DNA from: an uncultured Bacteroidales bacterium
Lineage (GTDB): Bacteria; Bacteroidota; Bacteroidia; Bacteroidales; F082
Length of the DNA stretch: 64,000 nucleotides
Assembly (NCBI GenBank): GCA_905233685.1
Contig: CAJOEZ010000006.1
Span: 1-64,000, forward strand
Direction: 5' to 3'
Shown here: positions 9,815 to 19,000 of the stretch, piece by piece
Layout of the letters: every line of letters starts with the position of its first letter
How positions within the stretch are numbered: position 1 is the first letter of the stretch
Program-made: the position numbers and the translations under genes
Notes under the pieces: generated by a model
The model's input: the letters and a program-made list of their open reading frames with translations, nothing else
The model's database searches: none
Told to the model about the DNA's origin: nothing

Positions 9815-10174
9815 ATCTGATAAATTTAAAGTTAGTTTCTTTTGTCTTTTCTTTTCCTTCGGCGGACTCCCTGTGCCGAATTTTCAATAATTCAATTCCG
9901 AAAAACACAAAAGAAAAGCGCGGGAGTCTGAAACGATTGCTTATCCCACCGCTTAGGCTCTCGCATTGCCCATCTATCGAGGATAAACAATGCCGATGCC
10001 CACGCTTCGAATATACTTGTCATCAGTATAAACGAAACCATGAACGTCAAACATTGTCTTACCGTGCGATAGATATGAATTTGCGAGATTCAAGCGGTCG
10101 CAGATAAAACGTCAGTTCAACGTCTTTCCATTATGTCTGCCACCCAAACCATTATGGATGACGAGGCAAAAATA
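9815..10174 (-). promoter_or_regulatory. Long leader with possible pseudoknot upstream of the vWA/FISUMP lipoprotein
   Basis: About 480 bp here lack a convincing gene. A minus-strand -7 box (TATTTTTG, 10167-10174) would start a transcript near 10160, giving a leader of roughly 345 nt. Near its 3' end GACUCCC (9928-9922) can pair with GGGAGUC (9871-9865) while CUUUUCUUUU (9918-9909) can pair with AAAAGAAAAG (9855-9846). The two stems cross, the geometry of an H-type pseudoknot. A 26-codon ORF (MFDVHGFVYT...) is also open in the leader. The remaining 10175-10299 shows nothing definite. Confidence 0.4.
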
Positions 10175-10299
10175 AGAAGATTTTGGATAGGGTGGATGCC
10201 TTTGGAGGATTTTTTTGGAATTATTGGCTAAGGCTTCCGGATTTTCCCAATACAACTTTTACAATTTGCGGATAATTAAAAGTTGCTTCTTGTGCCTTT

Positions 10300-11637
10300 T
10301 TATTCGCCCAAAAACAGTGTCATATATACTGGCAGCAGCAGCGTTTCTTTGTCTTTTTTCAGGTCTTTGGTGTAAATCAAATAACGGCGTTCGATGATAT
10401 GAGAGAACTTCTCGCAGAACGCATCGAGCGACTTGTGGGAGTTGTAGCCAGAGGACTTCACCTCAATAGGATGAAGCTTGGCTCCGCGTGAGAGAAGAAA
10501 ATCAATCTCGTAGTTGTGGGTTTCGTCCTTCGGCCAAGTGTAATAGAAAAGGCTGTTGCCCGATGTGGCCAGCATTTGCGCTATCATGTTTTCATAGACA
10601 TAGCCGAGATTGGTACTGAGTTTGTCGTTCAATAGTTTCTGATAGATGACATTTTCGGTATAATCCTTGTCCCAAAAGGCAAGGGTGACGAACAACCCTG
10701 TATCGGCACAGAAAATCTTGAACTTTGAAATATCCTTTGTTAGCGACATGCCCACATTGGGGTCGTTGGAATGGTACGAGAAAAGGGTTGTTTTGCTGTC
10801 TTCAAGGTCTTTCAGAAACTCCATCAGCTTGTCTTCTTCTACTTTGCCGAGAACGGAGAAGGGTTTGTAGCGGTTACTTGTCTGGCTCAGTTGGGAAGGA
10901 ATGTTTATGAAGAGGGTTTCTAAACGTCCCGACGAGTCAAGCTTTTGGAAGTCATCCTGATAGATTCTGATGATGCCCCGTTTGGCACGATCCACCATGC
11001 TGAAATTGTTGGTTTCCAAATAGGCTTCGACCGCTTGGGGCATACCGCCTACCAGCATGTAAAGACGGAAATCGCGCATTTTTTCTCTGTGGGCTTTGTC
11101 GAGGGGAAGCCGCTGTTCATAGAAAGTGCGAAGCAAAGGAACGGTGACTTCGTCGCCCATAGCCCATCGGAACTCCTCGTAATCCATCGGGTAAAGCGTG
11201 ACGCGCTCCTCCTCGCTGGGAAGCGTGATGTTCTTCGTGTTCTTCTTGATGCTGATGAGCGAGCCTGTTTCGATATAGTCGTAGCGGCCATCTTTAACCA
11301 AATATTTGATGGCTTGACGTGCTTGGGGACAATTCTGTACTTCGTCGAAAATGATGACGGACTTGCGATTTTTCAGGACCACATTATAAATAGATTGGAG
11401 TTGCAGAAAGATGTAGTCCTTGTTCATTAGGTTGTTGAACAAAGACTTCACCTCTTCGGATGCCTCGTTGAAGTCGATGAGTATGTACGACTCGTACTCG
11501 TTTTTGGCAAATTGTTCTACAAGCGTTGACTTGCCGACACGTCGTGCGCCTTCTATCAAAATGGCGGTTTTGCCGTTCTGGATGCGCTTCCATTCGAGAA
11601 GCTGGTCATATAGTTTACGCTTGAAAATCCTTCCCAT
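10300..11637 (-). CDS. AAA ATPase with DUF4143 domain
   Basis: 445 residues. Walker A is GARRVGKST (residues 30-38) and Walker B is VIIFDE (94-99), followed by the sensor-like ETGSL. The C-terminal DUF4143 part has a PD-(D/E)xK-like pattern (EIDFLL, then PIEVKSSG). Proteins of this AAA_14/DUF4143 type are common in Bacteroidales, often in multiple copies, and their role is unsettled. It is a distant paralogue of the ATPase at 42109. The gene stands alone, with its own -7 box at 11668-11675 and a 33-bp direct repeat array further upstream. No signal peptide or membrane segment, so cytoplasmic. Confidence 0.85.
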   Translation of the reverse strand: MGRIFKRKLYDQLLEWKRIQNGKTAILIEGARRVGKSTLVEQFAKNEYESYILIDFNEASEEVKSLFNNLMNKDYIFLQLQSIYNVVLKNRKSVIIFDEVQNCPQARQAIKYLVKDGRYDYIETGSLISIKKNTKNITLPSEEERVTLYPMDYEEFRWAMGDEVTVPLLRTFYEQRLPLDKAHREKMRDFRLYMLVGGMPQAVEAYLETNNFSMVDRAKRGIIRIYQDDFQKLDSSGRLETLFINIPSQLSQTSNRYKPFSVLGKVEEDKLMEFLKDLEDSKTTLFSYHSNDPNVGMSLTKDISKFKIFCADTGLFVTLAFWDKDYTENVIYQKLLNDKLSTNLGYVYENMIAQMLATSGNSLFYYTWPKDETHNYEIDFLLSRGAKLHPIEVKSSGYNSHKSLDAFCEKFSHIIERRYLIYTKDLKKDKETLLLPVYMTLFLGE

Positions 11638-11667
11638 TTTCTATATTTTATTGTCTGATTTCGAGTG

Positions 11668-11675
11668 CAAAATTA
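11668..11675 (-). promoter_or_regulatory. -7 promoter box of the AAA ATPase gene
   Basis: TAATTTTG on the minus strand, 31 nt upstream of the ATG at 11637, matches TAnnTTTG. The 33-bp repeats begin about 37 bp further upstream. Confidence 0.5.
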
Positions 11676-11711
11676 GGCTTTTTGTTTGATTTACGCAAAT
11701 TTTTATACATA

Positions 11712-11803
11712 ATTTATGGAAAAATACCGAAATGTTTTCTTGATATTTATGGAAAAATACCGAAATGTTTTATATTGATTTATCCAAAAATACGCAATTT
11801 TTT
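11712..11803. repeat. Three direct repeats, 33-bp period, upstream of the ATPase
   Basis: Units start at 11712, 11745 and 11778. The first two share a 27-bp core (beginning ATTTATGGAAAAATACCG) exactly. The third is a diverged copy (ATTTATCCAAAAATACGC) that reaches to just before the anmK stop codon. On the transcribed strand of the ATPase each unit contains GTATTTTT, close to the -7 consensus. A regulator binding array is the likeliest reading. Confidence 0.75.
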
Positions 11804-11809
11804 GGTGAG

Positions 11810-12859
11810 TTACCTCCAAATCCTCCCGCTGCAACTATCACTTCCAGCCCCAGTAACGGAAGCCAAAACATTAGTCTTTCCCTCCAATCGTTGCAGGCCG
11901 AGGAAGGCGAAAACAAGCGCTTCCTTGTAGTCGATAATCATTTTTTCAGGGACGACTACCTCGTGCTTGGTGCGGGCTTGCAGACGTTCGATGAGGAACT
12001 TGTTTCTTGCGCCGCCGCCGGTGCAGAGAATCTTGCCTTTGGGCAGGAAACTGATGGGCAGGGCGATTTGCAAGGCGATGTGCTCCACGAAAGTGGCGAG
12101 CATATCAGGGACGGAAAGGCCTTTCAAAAGGTCTTTCTGGTAGGTTTCAAAAAACTCGCGGCCCAAGGATTTAGGCGGGTCTTGGATGAAAAAGGGGAGG
12201 TTATTCAACTTTTTCAGCAGCGTGAAGTCCACTTCGCCGCTGCGGGCTAATTCGCCATCGCGGTCGTAGTCGAGGCCGTTCATGTTGGCTAAATAGTTCA
12301 GGGCTTGGTTGGCGATGCAGAGGTCGTAGGCGATGCGTCGGCCGTTTTCATCGTAGGAGAGGTTGGCGATGCCACCGATATTGAGGCAAATCTCGTAGTC
12401 GCTGAAGAGGAGTTTGTCGCCAATCGGCACAAGCGGCGCACCCTGCCCGCCCTTGCTCACGTCCTCGCTGCGGAAGTCGTTGATGACGGTGAAGCCGCAG
12501 GCCTTGGCCAGTTCCTGCCCGTTGCCGATTTGAAGCGTGTAATGCTCCTCGGGACGGTGGAAAATGGTGTGTCCGTGCGAGGCTACGAAGTCAGGTGAGG
12601 CGTTGTGTTTTTTGGCAAAAGCCGACACTTGCTCGCCGAGATAGCGACCGTAATCCTTATCCAACTGCACCAAGTCTTCAGGTTGCTTGTGGAAGGCCTC
12701 GGCGAGTTGCGTTTTCCAGTGGTCGGGATAGGGCAGGGTTTCGGCTTCAAGGATTTGGAAATGGTATTTTCCGTTCTCCTCGTTGAACTTGACGAGGGCG
12801 ATGTCCAAGCCGTCCAATGCACTGCCCGACATGAGGCCGATAGCTGTTGTGGTCTTCAT
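11810..12859 (-). CDS. anmK: Anhydro-N-acetylmuramic acid kinase
   Basis: 349 residues, full length. AnmK phosphorylates and opens 1,6-anhydro-MurNAc recovered from peptidoglycan turnover, giving MurNAc-6-phosphate. The N-terminal GLMSGSALDGLDIAL is the family's nucleotide-binding signature (usually GTMSGTSxDG), and SHGHTIFHRP plus NIGGIANLSY are conserved active-site segments. It overlaps the 3' end of murF by 4 bp (ATGA), so the recycling and the synthesis step are co-translated. Cytoplasmic. Confidence 0.92.
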   Translation of the reverse strand: MKTTTAIGLMSGSALDGLDIALVKFNEENGKYHFQILEAETLPYPDHWKTQLAEAFHKQPEDLVQLDKDYGRYLGEQVSAFAKKHNASPDFVASHGHTIFHRPEEHYTLQIGNGQELAKACGFTVINDFRSEDVSKGGQGAPLVPIGDKLLFSDYEICLNIGGIANLSYDENGRRIAYDLCIANQALNYLANMNGLDYDRDGELARSGEVDFTLLKKLNNLPFFIQDPPKSLGREFFETYQKDLLKGLSVPDMLATFVEHIALQIALPISFLPKGKILCTGGGARNKFLIERLQARTKHEVVVPEKMIIDYKEALVFAFLGLQRLEGKTNVLASVTGAGSDSCSGRIWR

Positions 12860-14139
12860 AGCAGGGGTAAGACTTTTTCAAGTTGAATGCTTCTTGAGCC
12901 TTTCACCAAAATATGCTTGCCTTCAATCGGATGGGTTTCAATGTATTGGTACAAGTCCTCGACCTTCGCGAAGGTTTTCCAGTCAGCATTTTCATTGTAA
13001 GTGCAGAAGCTCTGCCCAACCAGCATGGCATCTTTGTAGCTAAGTTCTTTCATCAATGCCAGAATATTTCGGTGTTCTTCCTCGGAGGCCGAGCCCAACT
13101 CGCGCATGTCGCCTAATATTAATAGGTGTTGCTCTCCGCAAATGTTGGCGAAATTAATCAAGGCGGCTCGCATGGAAGTCGGGTTGGCGTTATAAGCATC
13201 CATCACGATGCGGTTTTTCTCAGTGTCGATGACTTGCGAGCGGCTATTGGTGGGCGTGTAGGTTTCCAAAGCGGCGATGATATCGTTTTCATCGACTTTG
13301 AAATATTGTCCCACAGCGATGGCAGCGGCCACATTCTCAAAGTTGTAGCTGCCCACCAAATGAGTCTGAATGAGATATTTCTTCCAACCGACGCTCAAAT
13401 AAGGATTGCAGGCTCCCGGAATCACGGGCGCATCGGCAGCGCAATGGCGACCGTATGTGATGCGGTTTTGCCCTTCGGATTGCTCCCAAAGCAGCGGATT
13501 GCCCTGATTGACGAACACGGCCTTGCCGTGAGCCTTGATGTGTCGGTAAAGCTCCGTTTTGGTCTTGATGACACCCTCAAAGCTGCCAAAACCCTCCAAA
13601 TGGGCTTTCCCAATGTTGGTGATGAGGCCATAATCTGGGTCAGCGATATGGCAAAGGAAGTCGATTTCGCCCGGATGGCTGGCACCCATTTCCACGACGG
13701 CAATCTCGGTTTCGGGCTTGATGGTCAGTAGGGTGAGCGGCACGCCGATATGGTTGTTCAAGTTGCCCATCGTGTGGATGATGTTGTATTTCTTGTCCAA
13801 AACCGCCGAAATCAGTTCTTTGGTGGTCGTTTTGCCGTTGGTGCCGGTGATGGATAAGATGACGGCCTTGCTTTGCTGACGGTGGTAGGCAGCCAAGTTC
13901 TGCAAAGTTTTCAGTGCGTCGTCCACAACCAAAATGCGCTCGTGTTTCGGCAGGTCTTTGCGGTCGGCGACGACAAGGCTGGCTTTGCCTTCCTCGGCCA
14001 CTTGCAGGGCAAAATCGTTGGCGTCGAAATTCTCGCCTTTCAGAGCGAAGAAGACAGCATTCTGCTCTATCTTGCGGCTGTCGGTCGAGACTTTGTAGGC
14101 TTTGATGTAATGTTGGTATATCGTTTCAATCGGGTTCAT
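12856..14139 (-). CDS. murF: UDP-N-acetylmuramoyl-tripeptide--D-alanyl-D-alanine ligase
   Basis: 427 residues. It adds D-Ala-D-Ala to UDP-MurNAc-tripeptide, the last cytoplasmic step of the peptidoglycan precursor. The ATP loop SITGTNGKTTTKEL is at residues 97-109, and the Mur ligase fold continues with NLNNHIGVPLTLL, VEMGASHPGEI and DAYNANPTSM. The open frame extends to 14196, but that extension crosses the terminator hairpin of gldJ (14161-14188). The ATG at 14139, which begins with the usual N-terminal UDP-binding domain, is therefore chosen. It lies between gldJ and anmK; murF next to gldJ is a recurrent Bacteroidetes arrangement. Confidence 0.93.
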   Translation of the reverse strand: MNPIETIYQHYIKAYKVSTDSRKIEQNAVFFALKGENFDANDFALQVAEEGKASLVVADRKDLPKHERILVVDDALKTLQNLAAYHRQQSKAVILSITGTNGKTTTKELISAVLDKKYNIIHTMGNLNNHIGVPLTLLTIKPETEIAVVEMGASHPGEIDFLCHIADPDYGLITNIGKAHLEGFGSFEGVIKTKTELYRHIKAHGKAVFVNQGNPLLWEQSEGQNRITYGRHCAADAPVIPGACNPYLSVGWKKYLIQTHLVGSYNFENVAAAIAVGQYFKVDENDIIAALETYTPTNSRSQVIDTEKNRIVMDAYNANPTSMRAALINFANICGEQHLLILGDMRELGSASEEEHRNILALMKELSYKDAMLVGQSFCTYNENADWKTFAKVEDLYQYIETHPIEGKHILVKGSRSIQLEKVLPLL

Positions 14140-14154
14140 GGTATCAGGATTTAA

Positions 14155-14188
14155 TGAAAAGAAGCCGCCTGATAAATCAAACGGCTTC
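14155..14188 (-). terminator. Terminator of gldJ
   Basis: On the minus strand GAAGCCG (14188-14182) pairs with CGGCTTC (14167-14161), with an inner TGAT/ATCA pair, followed by TTTT. It starts 34 nt after the gldJ stop. Confidence 0.7.
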
Positions 14189-14221
14189 ACAAACATATGA
14201 AAACAAATCTATACAAATGAT

Positions 14222-15712
14222 TTACTTAGCAAACGAGCTGCCCACCTTGTTCATCGCGCAGCGGAAGCCGATGGTGGACGCCGACTGGTTTTGGTTGAGG
14301 TAACGACGGGTTCCAGGACTCAGGTAGTAGGGACCGTCGGCCCAAGAGCCGCCTTTGTAAACCCTCGATTCATCACTGATGAGGGTGGTACCGGCCATAT
14401 CGTTAGTGGCAAACTCGTACATGTCTCTGGTGAATTGGCTTTGGTCATCTTGCGGGTCGCTCCAGCGGTTGCGGATGGCCGACATGTAGTCACCGTCGTC
14501 ATAGTTCTTGTTGAAAGCAGTGCGGTAGTTTTGGCGCTTGGCAGCCTCTTCTTGTGGGATGGGCACCCTGCGAATGCGGCCCAAGGAGTCTTTCTGCATC
14601 AAGAAGCCTTCTTCGTCGACGGCCTTCATGGTGAACACGTTACCACGGAAGGGGCTGTAGTCGGCCACATCCTCGAAGGAGAGCGGACGATAGACGTCTT
14701 GGCACCATTCGGACACGTTGCCAGCCATGTTGTAGAGACCGTAGTCGTTAGGCCAGTAGGAGCCAACGGGGGCGGGCAGTGCTGCACCGTCGTTCAAGTG
14801 GCCAGCCACACCCATATAGTCACCAGGACCTCTCTTGAAGTTGGCCATGAAGCTACCGTAGTATTTCTTGTTGTCGGTGCGCAGTCCGTCGCCGTTCCAA
14901 GGATACACTTTGCGCTCGCTGACGATTTCGTTGCTGGTGTTGCCCACCAGTCCGACGGCGGCGTATTCCCACTCAGCTTCCGTAGGCAGGCGGTAGGAGG
15001 GCAGCATAATACCGTCTTCCATCCTTGCGTTGCGCACGCCATCACCGCCTTTCGAGAGGTCTTTCTTGCCGTTCTTCACCTTGCCGGTGTATTGGCCTGC
15101 AAGGTAAGCGTCGGTGTTGAAGTTTTCCTCATCCTGCTGCGTCGGGTCCCAATCGAGGATGCCAGCTTGCACTAGCATCAACTCATTGACACGGTCGGTG
15201 CGCCATGCGCAGTAGTCGTTGGCCTGAACCCAGGTCACACCCACCACGGGATAGTCGTTGTAGGAGGGATGGCGGAAATAAATCTCCACCATGGGTTCGT
15301 TGTACGACAAACGGTCACGCCAAACCAAGGTGTCAGGCATGGCATTGCGCACGACTTGGGGATAATTCTGGCCGTAAACACGGGTCAGCCAGTAGATGTA
15401 TTCCTGATAGTCGACGTTGCTCACCTCGGTGCGGTCCATGAGGAACGAGGGTACCGTGACTTTGCGCGGGGTGTTGTCCCACGAATAGGTGAGGTTGTCG
15501 GTGGTGGCGCCCATGACGAAGGTGCCGCCTTCGATAGCAATCAGGCCTGGGCCGATTTCCTGTTCATTGACTTGGGCCACCTCAAAACCGCCATTGTTGG
15601 CGTCATTGTAAGCCCAACCTGTTGTCCTTGAGGACTTTTGCGAGCAGGAAACGGTAAGCAGTCCTGCCAAAACCATAAGTGCTAATGTCTTGAAAACTCT
15701 TCTATTATTCAT
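14222..15712 (-). CDS. gldJ: T9SS/gliding lipoprotein GldJ
   Basis: 496 residues with a lipoprotein signal (LLTVSC, Cys23) and one formylglycine-generating-enzyme (SUMF1)-like domain. The domain is recognisable from IEGGTFVMGATTDN, FLMDRTEVSNVDYQEY, YRLPTEAEWEYAAVG, NVSEWCQDVY and the terminal GFRCAMNK. GldJ/GldK-type proteins form the periplasmic lipoprotein ring of the type IX secretion machine, and the enzyme fold is structural there. Its position beside a PorU/PorV pair is the arrangement known from Flavobacterium. It is divergently transcribed from the PorU genes across a 290-bp AT-rich region. GldK is the main alternative name, but the synteny favours GldJ. Confidence 0.87.
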   Translation of the reverse strand: MNNRRVFKTLALMVLAGLLTVSCSQKSSRTTGWAYNDANNGGFEVAQVNEQEIGPGLIAIEGGTFVMGATTDNLTYSWDNTPRKVTVPSFLMDRTEVSNVDYQEYIYWLTRVYGQNYPQVVRNAMPDTLVWRDRLSYNEPMVEIYFRHPSYNDYPVVGVTWVQANDYCAWRTDRVNELMLVQAGILDWDPTQQDEENFNTDAYLAGQYTGKVKNGKKDLSKGGDGVRNARMEDGIMLPSYRLPTEAEWEYAAVGLVGNTSNEIVSERKVYPWNGDGLRTDNKKYYGSFMANFKRGPGDYMGVAGHLNDGAALPAPVGSYWPNDYGLYNMAGNVSEWCQDVYRPLSFEDVADYSPFRGNVFTMKAVDEEGFLMQKDSLGRIRRVPIPQEEAAKRQNYRTAFNKNYDDGDYMSAIRNRWSDPQDDQSQFTRDMYEFATNDMAGTTLISDESRVYKGGSWADGPYYLSPGTRRYLNQNQSASTIGFRCAMNKVGSSFAK

Positions 15713-16004
15713 TTTTGGAACGAATTTTTTATCAATAACTCTGTTCTTTCGGTTTTATTGTTTGCTTTGCGCAATTTTTTTTCACCCCCGAAAAAGTCTG
15801 CAATTTTACGCCTTTTTTTTGAATTGGAGACTATTTTTTTTGGAAAAAAACTTTTTTTTCGGACAAATTGGGCTGCAACAATAAAAAAGCTGTATTTTCG
15901 TTCTTTGAAATACACGAGACTTCGAGACCTCGGGACGATGGGTTGTGACCACCGACTTTGACCCTTTAAATGATGAACAGTTACTGATTAATAATGAATA
16001 GCTT
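15713..16004. promoter_or_regulatory. AT-rich divergent promoter region between gldJ and the PorU genes
   Basis: 292 bp without a gene. On the plus strand a TTG at about 15866 followed after 22 nt by TATTTTCG (about 15891) is a fair -33/-7 pair for the sortase operon. On the minus strand TAAAATTG (around 15803) is a weaker match for gldJ. Long T and A runs (15820-15860) dominate the centre, and a stretch near 15910-15940 resembles the dispersed GACTTCGGGAC type repeat. Confidence 0.4.
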
Positions 16005-19000
16005 ATGAGAATGTTCCGCACGAGGCAAATCTTTCTTGTTTTAGCGTTGTTGTTGGCGAAGGCGGTTCAAGCCCAGATAACGCAGCAAATTCCGCTCAAG
16101 TTGCAATGGAACGGCATCGCTGAAACGTATTACGGAGGCGACACCTTATATTATATAGATTTGGAATCGGCGCAATATGTCGGCCCAATGCCGACCTTTG
16201 TACAGTCGCTGCCGATTTTCGACGACGCCGTGAAAGTGGCCTTCTCGCTGCAAAACGTGATTACAACGCCGCTTTCCGCAGAAGAATCAGAAATTGCCAA
16301 AAAACATGCATATAGCACTGATTTTGTGGTTGATATGAACCCCTTGCGCTCGCGCGACGAGGCTCTTCTCTGTGTGAGCGTGGTTCCATTCAGGCAAAAC
16401 GGCGGATGTTATGAGAAACTGTTGTCGGCCACACTCGCGGTGACTTTGACCCCTGATTTCGCCAAAGTGAAGGCCAATCCAACTTACGCCGATCGTTCGG
16501 CAATGGCTTCGGGCGACTGGTATAAGATTGGCTTGAGTGAAACTGGTATTTATAAGTTGACTTACAGCGATTTAAAAGATTTAGGTATCAATCTTTCGGG
16601 CTTAGACCCGCGCACGCTCCGCATTTATCACAACGGCGGCGGTGTGTTGCCTGAGATGAATGCCAAACCGCGTCACGACGACTTGGTGGAAGTGCCGATT
16701 TACGTCTCAGGCGAGGCCGACGGACGCTTTGACCAAGGCGACTACATCCTCTTTTACGGCTGTGGGCCTGTGGGCTGGGATTATGATACCACTAGGAAAG
16801 TCTACGTTCACACTCCAAATCCATACGATGACTATGCTTATGCCTTTGTCGTCACGGGATTGGGCAACGGCAAGCGCATCAGCGAAGGCATTGCACCGAC
16901 GGGTAACGCCAATGTAACCATTACGGAATTTCTTGATTATAAGGTACATGAACCGAGAGAATACTCCTTGTTTATGGTGGGGCGCACTTATTACGGCGAC
17001 ATTACAGACGGCAACGCGAGCCGCGACTATACCTTCAGTTTCCCTAATGCTGTGTCGACACGGTACCTGACATTGCACACGGAGCTGGCCGGACGAAACG
17101 CCGCCGCTGCCTCGTTTGACGTGTATGTGGACGGCAACAAGAAGGCCAATTACCCCATTGAGCCTTACGGTGATCCTGCCTATTATTACGCTAAGCCGGC
17201 GGGTGGTTGGATTATTTGCAATCCGTCGAGCGATGCGGTGAAAGTCCGGATAACACACAAGACAGCCGAGGGCTCGGCTTCGGCGGGCTATGTCGATTTC
17301 ATTTCGCTCAACGTGTGGCGCAAGTTGTCGTTTGTGGGAGCGCAGATGCCGTTCTGCAATCCTGAGGCCGACGATATTAATAAGGTGTATGAATACCATC
17401 TCACCAACGCCTCGAACCAGGTGCAGGTCTGGGATGTCAGCAATTCCGTGGCACCTTCCATAGTGAAAGGCCAATTAAGTGGCAACGGGTTCACTTTCAA
17501 GGCTAAAGGGTGCGACAACGCTTTCATTGCCTTCAACGGCAGTTCCTTTTGTGAGGCCAAGGCTTTCGGGAAAATCGAAAACCAAAACCTGCACGGCGTG
17601 CGCGACGTGGAATATGTCATTCTGACCCACCCCAATTTCTTGAGTCAGGCCGAGCGGCTGAAGGCCATTCATGCCCAATACAGCCCCGAACTGAGCGTGC
17701 TCGTCACTACTCCGGAAATGGTGTATAACGAGTTTTCCTGCGGTGCCAAAGACATTAGCGCTATCCGCGACTTCGGCCGAATGCTGTACCTCGAAAGTTC
17801 GCCGGGGCGCAAAATCAAGTACCTGCTGCTGATTGGCGACTGCACTTACGACTATAAGAACCGCACGGGCTTGGTCGACTTCGTGCCGACCTACGAGACC
17901 GTGGCTTCGCTTGACATGAACAAGGCTTATGTCACGGACGACTATTTCGGTTGCTTCGACGAGAACGAAGGCAACATTGGCGCGTCGTTGGCCGACATTG
18001 GCATAGGGCGTTTTCCTGTCAGCACCCTTGAGCAGGCTACACAGATGGTGGACAAGATTGAGCGTTATATCGTCAAGGACGAAACCACCATGCAGCCGTG
18101 GCGCAACGTCTGCACCTTCTTCACCGACGACGAGAGCGGCTTTGTGTCCACCGCCGAGCGATTAGAGCAGTATTTGAATGGTACGGGCGGCGGCAACATG
18201 GTGATTGACAAACTCTATTTGGACGCTTTTCCTCAGCAAAGCTCGCCTGGCGGAGAGATTTGCCCCGCCATGAACGAAGCCATCAACAACCGCATAGAGA
18301 GAGGCACTGGCATTTTGACCTATGTGGGGCACGGAGGCGAGGTGCAGCTGGCTGGCGAGAAAATCATGCAAAAGAAGGATGTCGATTCGTGGCGCAATGC
18401 CCCGATGTATCCGCTGATGATTACCGGCACTTGCGAATTCAGCCGTTATGACGACTACACCCGCACCTCATTGGGAGAATTTGCCTTCCTCAACCCTTAC
18501 GGCGGCATGATAGCCATGTTCACCACGTCGAGAATCACTCAAGGCCAAGATAACGAAAGGTTCATTAAAGGGGTCTTTGACCATCTGTTCAGCATCAGCG
18601 GCGGCGAGCACTACCGTTTGGGCGATGTGTACCGTATGGCCAAAACAAGCGGGGGCCTTGTCGAGAAGCGATATGTGTTCTTCGGCGACCCGGCTTTGCA
18701 CCTCAACTATCCGACCTGGACGGTGGAGACGCTCTCCATCAACGGGAGGGCACCGGAGATTAGGTACGACTCCATCCAAATCAACGATACGGTGTGGCAG
18801 CGCTACCCTGTCTACATGGACACCATCAGCGCGCTGGAGCCGACCGAGATCACGGGTGTTGTCAGGGATCTTAACGGCAACGTGGCCACAGGTTTCAATG
18901 GTGTGGTTCACGTCACTGTTTTCGACAAAGAGGCCGAACTGACCACTTTGGGGACCACTACGGCGGGTGTCATCCCGTTTAAGCTACGCAATAGCGTGAT

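Noticed and set aside
14140-14196. Longer murF start at 14196
   Set aside because: It would translate the gldJ terminator hairpin and lies outside the conserved MurF N-terminus.
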